From the NCBI GenBank assembly GCA_934500865.1, contig CAKSUD010000017.1, positions 1 through 28,561 on the forward strand: a DNA stretch of 28,561 bases. The letters are read 5' to 3'. The notes under the pieces are model-generated. The model worked only from the letters and a program-made list of their open reading frames with translations, did not search any database and was not told the DNA's origin. The position numbers and the translations under genes are program-made. This DNA comes from an uncultured Clostridia bacterium (GTDB taxonomy: Bacteria; Bacillota; Clostridia; TANB77; RGIG9151). How positions within the stretch are numbered: position 1 is the stretch's first letter; every line of letters begins with the position of its first letter. This document shows, piece after piece, positions 1 through 7,024 of this stretch.

Positions 1-755
1 CAACATCAACAACATATAACGGAAAGAAATTACTTGATGGAAGTATGGCTGCTACAGCATCTAAGACTGACTTAGCAGGAGCTATAAGAGTAGATGGTTC
101 TAACGCGGTAGACGGAGAATATGCAATTGCTTGGGACGATACAGCAAAAACATTAAAGGCTACAGCAACAATCGATGGTAAACAAGTTGAAGCAGTAGCT
201 GACCAAACATTTGACGGAGCAAGTATCACAGGAAGAGTAACATTCTCTGAAATAAAGTTAAATGTAGATTTTGGTGAAACCGCATTTAAGAAAGATGCTG
301 CTGATATCGCCGGAACAGTAACTGTTACTAATTCTGAAAAGAAAGCTGATTTCAAGATTGGTGCTAATACAGATGCAGAAGACTTATTATCATTCGGTAT
401 GGCTGATATGTCTTCAAAAGGTCTAAATAGAACTCAAGGAGCTGAAAAGTTCTCAATTGATATAAGTTCTAGAACTACATCTGATACAACCTTAAAAGCA
501 ATTGATTATGCTATTGATATTGTTTCAAGCCAACGTGCTACAATTGGTACAATGCAAAACAGAATGGAATATGCTATTTCAAACTTATCAACAACATCTG
601 AAAATCTAAGTGCTGCAGAATCTCGTATTCGTGACGTAGATATGGCAGAAGAAATGGTAAGTTACACAAAGAATAGTATCTTAAATCAATCTGCTATGGC
701 AATGTTAGCTCAAGCTAACCAACAACCACAATCAATCCTTTCATTACTTCAATAA
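1..755 (+). CDS. Flagellin, 5' end cut by the window edge
   Basis: This is the C-terminal part of a flagellin, the subunit of the flagellar filament. The reading frame is open from base 3, so the gene starts left of the window; the first ATG at 45 is internal. The visible residues begin in the end of the N-terminal D1 domain (STTYNGKKLLDG), continue through a short variable middle region, and end in the conserved D1/D0 segment (ESRIRDVDMAEEMVSYTK, then NQSAMAMLAQANQQPQ). It is nearly identical to the second flagellin at 962-2080 in the conserved parts, and similar even in the variable part, so the two look like a recent tandem duplication. The stop is followed by small hairpins without a U-tract, so read-through into the next flagellin is possible. 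Confidence 0.95.
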   Translation, partial: TSTTYNGKKLLDGSMAATASKTDLAGAIRVDGSNAVDGEYAIAWDDTAKTLKATATIDGKQVEAVADQTFDGASITGRVTFSEIKLNVDFGETAFKKDAADIAGTVTVTNSEKKADFKIGANTDAEDLLSFGMADMSSKGLNRTQGAEKFSIDISSRTTSDTTLKAIDYAIDIVSSQRATIGTMQNRMEYAISNLSTTSENLSAAESRIRDVDMAEEMVSYTKNSILNQSAMAMLAQANQQPQSILSLLQ

Positions 756-773
756 AAAACCCACCCAACGTAG

Positions 774-859
774 ACAAGCATAGCTTGTTGTTAGGATTAG
801 GGAAAGTTGTTGTCATAAGTTGACAATAACAAAAAGTGGTTAACCCCTAAGGGAGATAA
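774..859 (+). promoter_or_regulatory. Flagellin intergenic hairpins and weak sigma-28-like promoter
   Basis: There is a 6-bp hairpin (774-788, ACAAGC/GCTTGT) and a 10-bp hairpin with one G-U pair (806-830, loop TAAGT). Neither has a U-tract, so they look like RNA structure rather than terminators. Downstream lies a weak match to a sigma-28 promoter: AAAA at 832-835, 16 bp, then GGAGATAA at 852-859 (consensus TAAA / GCCGATAA). The hairpins are seen directly; the promoter is a low-confidence inference. Confidence 0.3.
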
Positions 860-921
860 ACTAAAAATTGAATAATTCTCAGAAAGTATTCCCATGGGGG
901 AAAAGCACTCGGTAATTGAAG

Positions 922-955
922 TTTTCAGGGATGAAAATTAAAATTCAAGGAGGAG
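922..955 (+). promoter_or_regulatory. CsrA-type double binding site in flagellin 2 leader
   Basis: A hairpin at 922-937 (TTTTC, loop AGGGAT, GAAAA) presents CAGGGATG, which matches the core of the CsrA consensus ACARGGAUGU in the preferred loop position. Ten bases downstream the ribosome binding site AAGGAGGAG (947-955) gives a second GGA site that CsrA would occlude. This paired arrangement is the one described for Bacillus subtilis hag, where CsrA blocks translation and FliW relieves it. Neither csrA nor fliW is in the window, so the regulator is inferred from the site alone. Confidence 0.6.
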
Positions 956-961
956 TTTATT

Positions 962-2080
962 ATGAGAATTAATACGAATATAATGGCGTTAAACGCCCAA
1001 AACAAATTAACAGTAAATCAAGGAAATGTAGAGAAATCAATTCAAAAGTTATCTTCAGGTTTAAGAATTAACAGTGCAGCAGATGATGCTGCAGGACTAG
1101 CAATCAGTGAAAAGATGAGAGCACAGATTAGAGGCTTAGACCAAGCTGAATCAAATGCTCAAGACGGTATTTCATTATTACAAACAGCAGAAGGTGCATT
1201 ACAACAAACAACAGACATTCTACAAAGAATGAGAGAGCTTGTTATTAAAGCACAAAACACTGGTGTATTAACAGAAGAAGATAAAACATCTATCTCAAAT
1301 GAGTTAACTACGCTAAGAGATGAAATCGACCGTATTTCAACATCAACAACATTTAACGGAAAGAAATTACTTGATGGAAGTATGGCTGCTACAGCATCTA
1401 AGACTGACTTAGCAGGTGCATTAAGAGTAGATGGCTCTAATGCAGTAGATGGCGAATACACAATTGCTTGGGACGGTGCAAAAAATACTCTAAAAGCGAC
1501 AGTAGGCGGTAAGGACTATTATGCTGACCAAGTATTTGATGGAGTAAGTATTACAGGAAAAGTAACATTCTCTGAACTAAAGTTAAATGTAGATTTTGGA
1601 GAAAATGCATTCAAGAACGATGCAGGTGATATTGCCGGAAAAGTAACTGTTGCTAACTCAGATAAGAAAGCAGACTTTAAGATTGGTGCTAATACAGATT
1701 CAGAAGACCTATTATCATTCGGTATCGCAGATATGTCTTCAAAAGGTCTAAACAGAACTCAAGGAGACAAAAAATTTGATGTAGACATTAGCACAAGAAC
1801 AACATCTGATGCAACCTTAAAAGCAATCGATTATGCTATTGACACTGTATCTAGCCAACGTTCTACGATTGGTACAATGCAAAACAGAATGGAATATGCT
1901 ATTTCAAACTTATCAACAACATCTGAAAATCTAAGTGCCGCAGAATCTCGTATTCGTGACGTAGATATGGCAGAAGAAATGGTAAGTTACACAAAGAATA
2001 GTATCTTAAATCAATCTGCTATGGCGATGTTGGCACAAGCTAACCAACAACCACAAACAATTCTTTCATTACTTAGCTAA
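962..2080 (+). CDS. Flagellin (second copy)
   Basis: A complete 372-aa flagellin. Residues 1 to about 140 form the conserved D0/D1 N-terminus (MRINTNIMALNAQNKL, then LSSGLRINSAADDAAGLAISEKMRAQIRGL written here in part: INSAADDAAGLAISEKM). About 142-275 is a short variable D2-like insert, and about 280-372 is the conserved C-terminal D1/D0 ending in NQQPQTILSLLS. As expected for a flagellin, which is exported by the flagellar apparatus, there is no signal peptide. The start at 962 is set by AAGGAGGAG six bases upstream. It lies between two other flagellin genes and its leader carries CsrA-type sites. The D2 region differs from the first copy by scattered substitutions and a short deletion, while the ends are almost unchanged. 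Confidence 0.97.
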   Translation: MRINTNIMALNAQNKLTVNQGNVEKSIQKLSSGLRINSAADDAAGLAISEKMRAQIRGLDQAESNAQDGISLLQTAEGALQQTTDILQRMRELVIKAQNTGVLTEEDKTSISNELTTLRDEIDRISTSTTFNGKKLLDGSMAATASKTDLAGALRVDGSNAVDGEYTIAWDGAKNTLKATVGGKDYYADQVFDGVSITGKVTFSELKLNVDFGENAFKNDAGDIAGKVTVANSDKKADFKIGANTDSEDLLSFGIADMSSKGLNRTQGDKKFDVDISTRTTSDATLKAIDYAIDTVSSQRSTIGTMQNRMEYAISNLSTTSENLSAAESRIRDVDMAEEMVSYTKNSILNQSAMAMLAQANQQPQTILSLLS

Positions 2081-2201
2081 TGATGATAAAATTTTGAATT
2101 ACGAGTAAGAAAAAATATTAATATCTCATATACATATAAATTTAAGTGTGTTCTTAAGTTATTCGGTGAAAAAAGAAAGACAATAAACTAAAGAAAAAGT
2201 A

Positions 2202-2229
2202 TAAAGTGAATACGTGATTTAGACGATAC
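2202..2229 (+). promoter_or_regulatory. Sigma-28-type promoter of flagellin 3
   Basis: TAAA at 2202-2205, a 16-bp spacer and GACGATAC at 2222-2229 fit the flagellar sigma factor consensus (TAAA, 14-16 bp, GCCGATAT) at all four -35 positions and six of eight -10 positions. The expected transcription start is near 2236-2238, about 85 bases before the flagellin ATG at 2322. The match is seen directly; use by sigma-28 is inferred from the downstream flagellin. Confidence 0.6.
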
Positions 2230-2237
2230 TCTAAATA

Positions 2238-2273
2238 GCTAAAAACTCTTTGTAAGCACAAAGAGTTTTTAGC
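2238..2273 (+). repeat. Perfect 16-bp hairpin at the predicted 5' end of flagellin 3 mRNA
   Basis: Two perfectly complementary 16-base arms (2238-2253 and 2258-2273) enclose a four-base AAGC loop. The sequence contains an A-run and a T-run inside the stem, so alone it resembles a terminator for the preceding flagellin. However, it begins 8 bases after the -10 element of the sigma-28-like promoter, which would put it at the very 5' end of the flagellin 3 transcript. There it could stabilise the mRNA. Both roles are possible at once. Confidence 0.65.
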
Positions 2274-2274
2274 G

Positions 2275-2314
2275 TTGACCCAAGGATGGAGTCAATACAA
2301 AGAATTCAAGGAGG
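2275..2314 (+). promoter_or_regulatory. CsrA-type double binding site in flagellin 3 leader
   Basis: TTGAC (2275-2279) and GTCAA (2291-2295) close a hairpin whose loop carries CAAGGATG (2281-2288), an excellent match to the CsrA consensus core ARGGAUG. The second GGA site is the ribosome binding site AAGGAGG at 2308-2314. The arrangement copies that of flagellin 2 although the flanking sequence differs, which supports conserved function. Confidence 0.6.
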
Positions 2315-2321
2315 AATTTAT

Positions 2322-3482
2322 ATGAGAATCAACACAAACGTAATGGCGTTAAACGCCCAAAACAAATTGTCAAACAATCAGGCAAAGGTAGAGAAGTCAA
2401 TCCAGAAACTATCTTCAGGTTTAAGAATTAATAGTGCAGCGGATGACGCTGCAGGACTTGCAATCAGTGAGAAAATGCGTGCACAAATTCGAGGTCTAGA
2501 TCAAGCTCAGGATAATGCACAAGATGGTATCTCACTAATTCAGACTGCAGAAGGAGCTCTACAACAAACGACTGACATCTTACAAAGAATGAGAGAGCTT
2601 GTAATAAAGGCGCAAAACACAGGTGTACTTACAGAAGACGACAGAACATCAATAACGGAAGAAATGAGTACACTAAGAGGTGAAATTGACCGTATTGCGA
2701 CATCAACGACCTTTAACTCAAAGAAATTGTTAGATGGAACATTGGCAGTTCAAAGAGCCGAAGGTACAGCGGGAGGAACGCTTACCACCGGTATAGTAAG
2801 TGTTGTAAATGCAAATGCAGACACAACGTACACACTTGGGTTGGATACCAAGACAGGTAAAGCTTTTGTGGAATATGATGTTACAGATGAGCAAACAAAT
2901 GTAACAACACACGAAAAGGTATTTTCTGATATTACATTATCAGACACAGTAACCGGAAAAATAAACTTCAATGATGCTGGAATATTTATCAACTTCAGAG
3001 GCACAGAAATTGCTAAAGCTAAATTAGCAGGTAAGACAATAACAACAGCAGAAGCCACAGAGGGAGATACAGCAGCATTCAAAATAGGTGCTAATACATA
3101 TGTAGAAGATACACTATTCGTAGGAATCGGCGATATGTCATCTAAAGGATTAAACGTAAAGGGTGATGGAACAGCATTCTCAATAGATATATCGACTGCA
3201 AAAACTGCAAACGAAACACTAGATGCAATCGACTATGCAATCGACACAGTATCTAGCCAACGTGCGACATTAGGTGCAATCCAAAACAGAATGGAATATG
3301 CAATTAGTGCCTTATCAGCCACAGAAGAAAACTTAAGTGCTGCAGAATCACGTATTCGTGATGTAGACATGGCAGACGAAATGGTAAGTTACACAAAGAA
3401 CAACATACTAAATCAATCAGCTATGGCAATGTTAGCACAAGCAAATCAACAGCCACAAGCAATATTGCAATTATTGCAATAA
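2322..3482 (+). CDS. Flagellin (third, divergent copy)
   Basis: A 386-aa flagellin with the conserved N-terminus MRINTNVMALNAQNKL and C-terminus ending in NQQPQAILQLLQ. The start at 2322 is chosen because AAGGAGG lies seven bases upstream and the encoded N-terminus aligns with the second flagellin; an in-frame ATG 36 bases earlier lies inside the regulatory leader. The middle region (about residues 143-290) is unlike the first two copies: it is longer and rich in Thr and Asp, while the ends remain very close. It has its own sigma-28-like promoter and a strong terminator, so it can be expressed separately from the other two. It may be a minor or alternative filament subunit (inference). Confidence 0.96.
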   Translation: MRINTNVMALNAQNKLSNNQAKVEKSIQKLSSGLRINSAADDAAGLAISEKMRAQIRGLDQAQDNAQDGISLIQTAEGALQQTTDILQRMRELVIKAQNTGVLTEDDRTSITEEMSTLRGEIDRIATSTTFNSKKLLDGTLAVQRAEGTAGGTLTTGIVSVVNANADTTYTLGLDTKTGKAFVEYDVTDEQTNVTTHEKVFSDITLSDTVTGKINFNDAGIFINFRGTEIAKAKLAGKTITTAEATEGDTAAFKIGANTYVEDTLFVGIGDMSSKGLNVKGDGTAFSIDISTAKTANETLDAIDYAIDTVSSQRATLGAIQNRMEYAISALSATEENLSAAESRIRDVDMADEMVSYTKNNILNQSAMAMLAQANQQPQAILQLLQ

Positions 3483-3485
3483 CAC

Positions 3486-3516
3486 AAAAAACTCGGAAAA
3501 TTTTCCGAGTTTTTTC
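3486..3516 (+). terminator. Terminator of flagellin 3
   Basis: A 10-bp perfect inverted repeat (ACTCGGAAAA / TTTTCCGAGT, 3491-3510) flanked by A-run and T-run follows the flagellin stop by a few bases. It is a classic rho-independent terminator and could act on both strands. Confidence 0.9.
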
Positions 3517-3549
3517 TTTGCCCAAAAGGGACGGTTCTTTTTGGGCAAA
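3517..3549. repeat. Second hairpin, AAAAGGGACGGTTC type
   Basis: TTTGCCCAAAA (3517-3527) pairs with TTTTGGGCAAA (3539-3549) around a GGGACGGTTC-type loop. It lies between the flagellin terminator and the spoVS terminator. It may be a back-up terminator or a small dispersed repeat; I recall similar GGGACGGTTCTTTTTG strings in other Clostridia, but I cannot verify this here. Confidence 0.5.
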
Positions 3550-3581
3550 AAAATTAACGAAGGCATAACTACCTTCGTTAA
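3547..3581 (-). terminator. Terminator of spoVS
   Basis: Read on the minus strand, TTAACGAAGG and CCTTCGTTAA form a 10-bp stem with an eight-base loop, followed by seven T residues. It begins 14 bases after the spoVS stop codon. Confidence 0.88.
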
Positions 3582-3594
3582 CAAACTTGATCCA

Positions 3595-3858
3595 TTAGTT
3601 TTTAGGTTGCACAATAATTTTTAGTGCAGTTTTTTCTTCTCCATTAATTTGGATGTCTGTAAATGCTGGTATACAAATTAAATCAACACCAGCTGGCGCA
3701 ACGAAACCTCTTGCAATAGCAACAGCTTTAACAGCTTGGTTTATAGCTCCGGCACCAACAGCTTGAAGTTCAGCTGATCCTTTTTCTCTAACAACTCCTG
3801 CGAGTGCTCCTGCGATAGAATTAGGACTAGACTTCGATGATACTTTTAAAATATCCAT
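3595..3858 (-). CDS. spoVS: Stage V sporulation protein S
   Basis: An 87-aa protein of the SpoVS family, almost the exact usual length of 86 aa. It begins MDILKVSSKSSPNSIAGALAG and continues with the family's Gly/Ala-rich central stretch (ELQAVGAGAINQAVKAVAIARG) and the VDLICIPAFTDI segment. SpoVS is a small cytoplasmic Alba-like protein that affects septation and spore coat formation in Bacillus. AAGGAGGT (3865-3872) lies six bases before the ATG. It follows ymdB on the same strand, as in Bacillus subtilis, with a 121-bp gap that may hold its own promoter (TTGAAC and TATACA on the minus strand around 3929-3903, with a short 15-bp spacer). It has its own terminator. The family assignment is secure; the exact role in this organism is not known. 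Confidence 0.96.
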   Translation of the reverse strand: MDILKVSSKSSPNSIAGALAGVVREKGSAELQAVGAGAINQAVKAVAIARGFVAPAGVDLICIPAFTDIQINGEEKTALKIIVQPKN

Positions 3859-3950
3859 AATATTACCTCCTTAAATTTTTCATTTGTACTTCATGTTGAT
3901 ATTGTATAATAAAAATCGTATATGTTCAAGTAAAATCATACATTTTTTAA

Positions 3951-3976
3951 CGACAAAATCCGTACGGAAAATGTCG
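3951..3976. repeat. Interrupted inverted repeat after ymdB
   Basis: CGACA and TGTCG arms with an inner TCCG-TA-CGGA core, separated by A-runs, lie four bases after the ymdB stop. On the minus strand no T-tract follows, so this is at most a weak terminator or a 3'-end stabilising structure. Confidence 0.4.
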
Positions 3977-3979
3977 AAA

Positions 3980-4747
3980 TTATCTACGAATTCTAGTAAT
4001 AGAAACGGTTTTATTAGTAGAATCATCAACCTCAATCATAATAGCATTTAGCTCAACTTCTCCAGTAGCGATTTCCTTTTTCTCAGGAATTTCAGTAAGA
4101 AAAGAAGTAATGATAATAGACTTGTCAGCACCAATAATAGACTCTTTTGGGCCAGTCATCCCAATATCTGTAATGTAGGCAGTCCCTTTAGGCAAAATTA
4201 CTTCATCGCCGGTCTGAACGTGTGTATGTGTACCAAAAACCAGATTAACCTTTCCGTCTAGTAAGTACCCCATAGCCTTTTTTTCAGAAGTAGCTTCAGC
4301 ATGAAAATCAACAATAATAATGTCTGCCTTATCAGCCATTTCGTTAATAGCACTTCTAACAGCTAAGAATGGATTATTAACAGGCTCCATATAAACCCTT
4401 CCGACAGCATTTATAATTAAAATACGCTTCCCGTTAACATTAAAAAATCTAAAACCGCGCCCAGCAGTTCCATCTAAATAATTAATAGGACGAATAACAC
4501 GTGAATCATCAATAACCTTTAATATATCTTTTTTTCTCCAAGTATGATTTCCTAAAGTAATAGCATTAACACCGGCACTTGTAAGCTCAGAAAATGCCTT
4601 AGGATTCATTCCAAGTCCGCCACTGCTATTCTCACCATTAGCAATAATAAAATCAATATTAAACTCATTTTTTATACTTTGTAGGTTATCCTTAAGATAA
4701 GTCCTGCCGGGAGCACCAATGACATCCCCAATAGCCAAAATTCTCAT
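3980..4747 (-). CDS. ymdB: YmdB-family metallophosphoesterase (cyclic nucleotide phosphodiesterase)
   Basis: A 255-aa calcineurin-like phosphoesterase of the YmdB family, whose Bacillus member hydrolyses 2',3'-cyclic AMP and affects biofilm versus motility gene expression. The di-metal site residues are present: D8 (IGDVIG), E39 and N40 (NGEN), N67 and H68 (GNHTW), H149 (DFHAE), and H174 and H176 (GTHTHV). E39 matches the catalytic Glu reported for the family. The start is the ATG at 4747, six bases after TTGGAG; a TTG four codons upstream overlaps that ribosome binding site and is rejected. It lies 18 bases downstream of the ATP-grasp gene, so the two are probably co-transcribed, and spoVS follows as in Bacillus. 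The Bacillus upstream neighbour rny is absent at this spot. Confidence 0.94.
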   Translation of the reverse strand: MRILAIGDVIGAPGRTYLKDNLQSIKNEFNIDFIIANGENSSGGLGMNPKAFSELTSAGVNAITLGNHTWRKKDILKVIDDSRVIRPINYLDGTAGRGFRFFNVNGKRILIINAVGRVYMEPVNNPFLAVRSAINEMADKADIIIVDFHAEATSEKKAMGYLLDGKVNLVFGTHTHVQTGDEVILPKGTAYITDIGMTGPKESIIGADKSIIITSFLTEIPEKKEIATGEVELNAIMIEVDDSTNKTVSITRIRR

Positions 4748-4765
4748 AATATACTCCAATCTAAA

Positions 4766-5545
4766 TTAATTAAACATAAGATTAATTGCATCACCGTAAA
4801 TCTTTTCAGCAATTTTGTAGTTTTCAGCAGTCTTAGAAGCAAAATGTTCCATCATAATTCCGGAATTAATTTCTAAGACTAAATAATTACCATTAACCTC
4901 TATAATATCAACAGAAACAAACTTCCCATTAACAGCATTACTTGCACTAATCGCAAGTTCACTTAACCTAGAACATACTTTGGGATTTTCAGTAATAATA
5001 GGCTCCGCACCAAGTCCTAAATTATGTCTCCAGTTATTAGTACGCTGTTTAGAATAAATTAGTTTCACCTCATTATCAAGAATTATAATTCTGTATTCAT
5101 TGTCTATTTCATAAAAAGGAGAAATAGAAGCATATTCACCTTTATTAAATAAATAATTCATTTTATCTAATAAATCATCAAAATCAGTAACCTTAAAAAC
5201 ATCTTTTCCACCAGTTCCATTATTAGTCTTGCAAACAACACTTTTATTAAATCTATTAAATAATAAATTAGCAATATTAATTTTCTCTTGAGTAAGTCCA
5301 GGCAAGATAAGTTCATGACGAACATTCGGGATATTAAGTGAAGTTAGAATATCCGAAACAGCAGATTTATCATTACAAACCATAAGTGTTCCCGCAGAAT
5401 TTAAATCAAATTGGTAACCATGTATATATTTAATAATATTATTTTTTGTTAACTTTAGTATCCAATCTGACGATAACAAATCTAGAGAAATATTATTAGT
5501 TTCACAATAATCTTTTATTATATTCACAATAATTCTACAAGACAT
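4766..5545 (-). CDS. ATP-grasp family protein (RimK/YheC-like ligase)
   Basis: A 259-aa protein with ATP-grasp features. There is a lysine and glycine-rich loop (K106, then NNGTGGKDV around 108-116), a central region with Arg and Lys residues (YSKQRTNNWRHNLGLGAEP), and the metal-binding C-terminal signature (D213, then LVLEINSGI with E226 and N228). Such enzymes join a carboxylate to an amine or thiol through an acyl phosphate; relatives include RimK-type ligases, cyanophycin synthetase and spore-associated YheC/YheD. The substrate cannot be read from sequence. The start at ATG 5545 follows GGGGTG by seven bases; an upstream GTG at 5554 overlaps that site. Its promoter (5571-5599) is strong and divergent from the small coiled-coil operon. 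It probably forms an operon with ymdB. Confidence 0.82.
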   Translation of the reverse strand: MSCRIIVNIIKDYCETNNISLDLLSSDWILKLTKNNIIKYIHGYQFDLNSAGTLMVCNDKSAVSDILTSLNIPNVRHELILPGLTQEKINIANLLFNRFNKSVVCKTNNGTGGKDVFKVTDFDDLLDKMNYLFNKGEYASISPFYEIDNEYRIIILDNEVKLIYSKQRTNNWRHNLGLGAEPIITENPKVCSRLSELAISASNAVNGKFVSVDIIEVNGNYLVLEINSGIMMEHFASKTAENYKIAEKIYGDAINLMFN

Positions 5546-5570
5546 ATTAGGCACCCCATTTCAAAAACTA

Positions 5571-5599
5571 ATTGTATAATAAAAAAGATAAAATGTCAA
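5571..5599 (-). promoter_or_regulatory. Sigma-A promoter for the ATP-grasp/ymdB operon
   Basis: On the minus strand, perfect TTGACA (5599-5594), a 17-bp spacer and TACAAT (5576-5571) lie 26 bases before the start codon. Confidence 0.8.
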
Positions 5600-5612
5600 A
5601 TATAGCCAAAGG

Positions 5613-5641
5613 TTGACATAATTCATAAAATATAGTAAAAT
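5613..5641 (+). promoter_or_regulatory. Sigma-A promoter for the 42-aa/394-aa operon
   Basis: TTGACA (5613-5618), 17 bp, TAAAAT (5636-5641). It is divergent from the minus-strand promoter, with only 13 bp between the two -35 boxes, so the two transcripts could be co-regulated by one bound protein. Confidence 0.78.
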
Positions 5642-5673
5642 TATAAGTGGAGCATATGAGGAGGAAAAGTTTT

Positions 5674-5802
5674 ATGGAAAAAATAGAATTTTTAACAGAA
5701 GAAGAGAAAAAAGCACTAAGCTTTAATGACCTGGCAACTTATATGGAAATGCTAAATATGCTAAAAACAGAACTTGAAAGCATTAAGGAAATGGAGGATT
5801 AA
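5674..5802 (+). CDS. Small acidic protein, 42 aa
   Basis: A 42-aa reading frame starting at ATG 5674, with AGGAGG nine bases upstream (5659-5664) and a strong promoter in front. The product (MEKIEFLTEEEKKALSFNDL at the start) is acidic and predicted mostly helical, with no membrane segment or cysteine. Its end carries the ribosome binding site (GGAGG) for the 394-aa gene three bases later, so the two genes are translationally linked. I do not recognise a family. Its size and linkage suggest a partner or regulator of the coiled-coil protein (inference). Confidence 0.75.
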   Translation: MEKIEFLTEEEKKALSFNDLATYMEMLNMLKTELESIKEMED

Positions 5803-5805
5803 AAA

Positions 5806-6990
5806 ATGGCGGAGAAATTATCTAAGAAGTTAAATGAAACACTATCTGAAAAAGACAGAAGTGCAGTAGAAAGTTTATTTAATGTTTCAGATAAACTTGA
5901 GCAGTTTTTTAGCTATGCCGAATGTAGCAGAGAAGAAAGAGAAACCATAGCAGACAAAGAGTTAAATATAATGTACCTAGTTGAGCAAATAGTAAAGATA
6001 AAGAATATGCATATATCTAATGCCGAGAAAAAAGATAGGATTCATGAGATAATAAAAAATGTAGATGTTGATTACCTACTTGAAGAAGTAAAATCTGAAA
6101 TGGCAAAAGTTCAAAAGCATATGGTAGATAGAGCAAAAGAAATTTCCTTAGACCTTCAAAAAGAATTCGGAACAGTAGAAAGAAGCTTTAATTCACTAAT
6201 AGATAGTAACATAGAAACTGAAGAAGAAAAAGGAAAAGACGCTGAAGAAAGAAAAAAGAAAATTTTAGAAGATGAAAAAGAAAAATCCGAAACATCCTTA
6301 GTAAAATATGAAGGAAAAGGTTTTTGGGCAAACTTTAAGAAGATAAGAGAACAAGGAAAAGAAGACCCAAGCAAGAAAAAGAATATTTTCAAAGCATTGG
6401 CTGAAGCATATAGAACAACAGTAGAAGAATCAAGACCACAAGTAGAAGAAGAACCAAAAGATGCTGAAGTAGAAAAACTAGAAAAAGAAATGCAAGCATT
6501 AGATGAACAAATAAAAGCTTCAAAAGAGAATACAAAAAAATTGCAGGACCAAAAGAAAGAAATAAAAAGGCATTTATTAGAGGCAAATGTAAGTGCAATG
6601 GAAGAAGCAAAAGCAAAAATAGAAGAAAGTAAAGAACCTATTCCGGCAGAAGAAATAACAGAAGATAGAGTAGGCGGAATGTTTGAAAGAATAGCAGCAT
6701 ATAGACATAACAAGAAAATAGAAAAGTTAAAAGGTAAAATAAATGATTTAACGCAAGACATTAATGGAATGTCGGCTGAAATAAAAGACCGTCGAGAAAA
6801 GTTAGAGAAGGACGGAGAAAATAAAGAATATGAGAAAGATATAGAGTTTGATGTAAAGCATATAACTAAAAACCAAATACGAAGAGATAAACTAGCAAGA
6901 GAAGTACATAGAGAAGAAGTGCTTCATGCATCAAAACAAGCTGTAAGAGAATCAAGAGAAAGACATAGAAATGAAGGAATGGATAGGTAG
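5806..6990 (+). CDS. Highly charged coiled-coil protein, 394 aa
   Basis: A soluble 394-aa protein with very high Glu/Lys/Arg content and long heptad-like stretches, especially about 70-170, 215-275 and 295-345. There is no signal peptide, membrane segment or cofactor motif; the only aromatic-rich patch is GKGFWANFKKIREQGKE near residues 172-188. I do not recognise a family. Expression signals are good (GGAGG overlapping the end of the upstream 42-aa gene). It is convergent with the T4SS-like operon and shares its terminator, which places it next to that system. It could be a regulator, a structural scaffold or a substrate of the secretion machine. None of these is shown by sequence. Confidence 0.85.
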   Translation: MAEKLSKKLNETLSEKDRSAVESLFNVSDKLEQFFSYAECSREERETIADKELNIMYLVEQIVKIKNMHISNAEKKDRIHEIIKNVDVDYLLEEVKSEMAKVQKHMVDRAKEISLDLQKEFGTVERSFNSLIDSNIETEEEKGKDAEERKKKILEDEKEKSETSLVKYEGKGFWANFKKIREQGKEDPSKKKNIFKALAEAYRTTVEESRPQVEEEPKDAEVEKLEKEMQALDEQIKASKENTKKLQDQKKEIKRHLLEANVSAMEEAKAKIEESKEPIPAEEITEDRVGGMFERIAAYRHNKKIEKLKGKINDLTQDINGMSAEIKDRREKLEKDGENKEYEKDIEFDVKHITKNQIRRDKLAREVHREEVLHASKQAVRESRERHRNEGMDR

Positions 6991-6991
6991 T

Positions 6992-7024
6992 AAAATACCC
7001 TGACCACAAGGTCAGGGTATTTTT
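6992..7024. terminator. Bidirectional terminator between the coiled-coil gene and the T4SS-like operon
   Basis: ATACCCTGACC / GGTCAGGGTAT around an ACAA loop, flanked by AAA on the left and TTTTT on the right. It lies directly after the stop of the plus-strand 394-aa gene and overlaps the stop of the last minus-strand T4SS gene, so it can end both transcripts. Confidence 0.92.

Noticed and set aside
2286..2321. Upstream ATG at 2286 for flagellin 3
   Set aside because: It would add 12 residues not found in flagellins and lies in the CsrA-type leader; AAGGAGG points to 2322.
4748..4759. TTG start four codons upstream for ymdB
   Set aside because: It overlaps the ribosome binding site; the ATG at 4747 has correct spacing and matches the family N-terminus.
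6156..6761. 201-aa minus-strand open frame opposite the coiled-coil gene
   Set aside because: It is a mirror of the Glu/Lys-rich sequence (Phe/Ser-rich shadow); the plus-strand gene has promoter, ribosome binding site and terminator.
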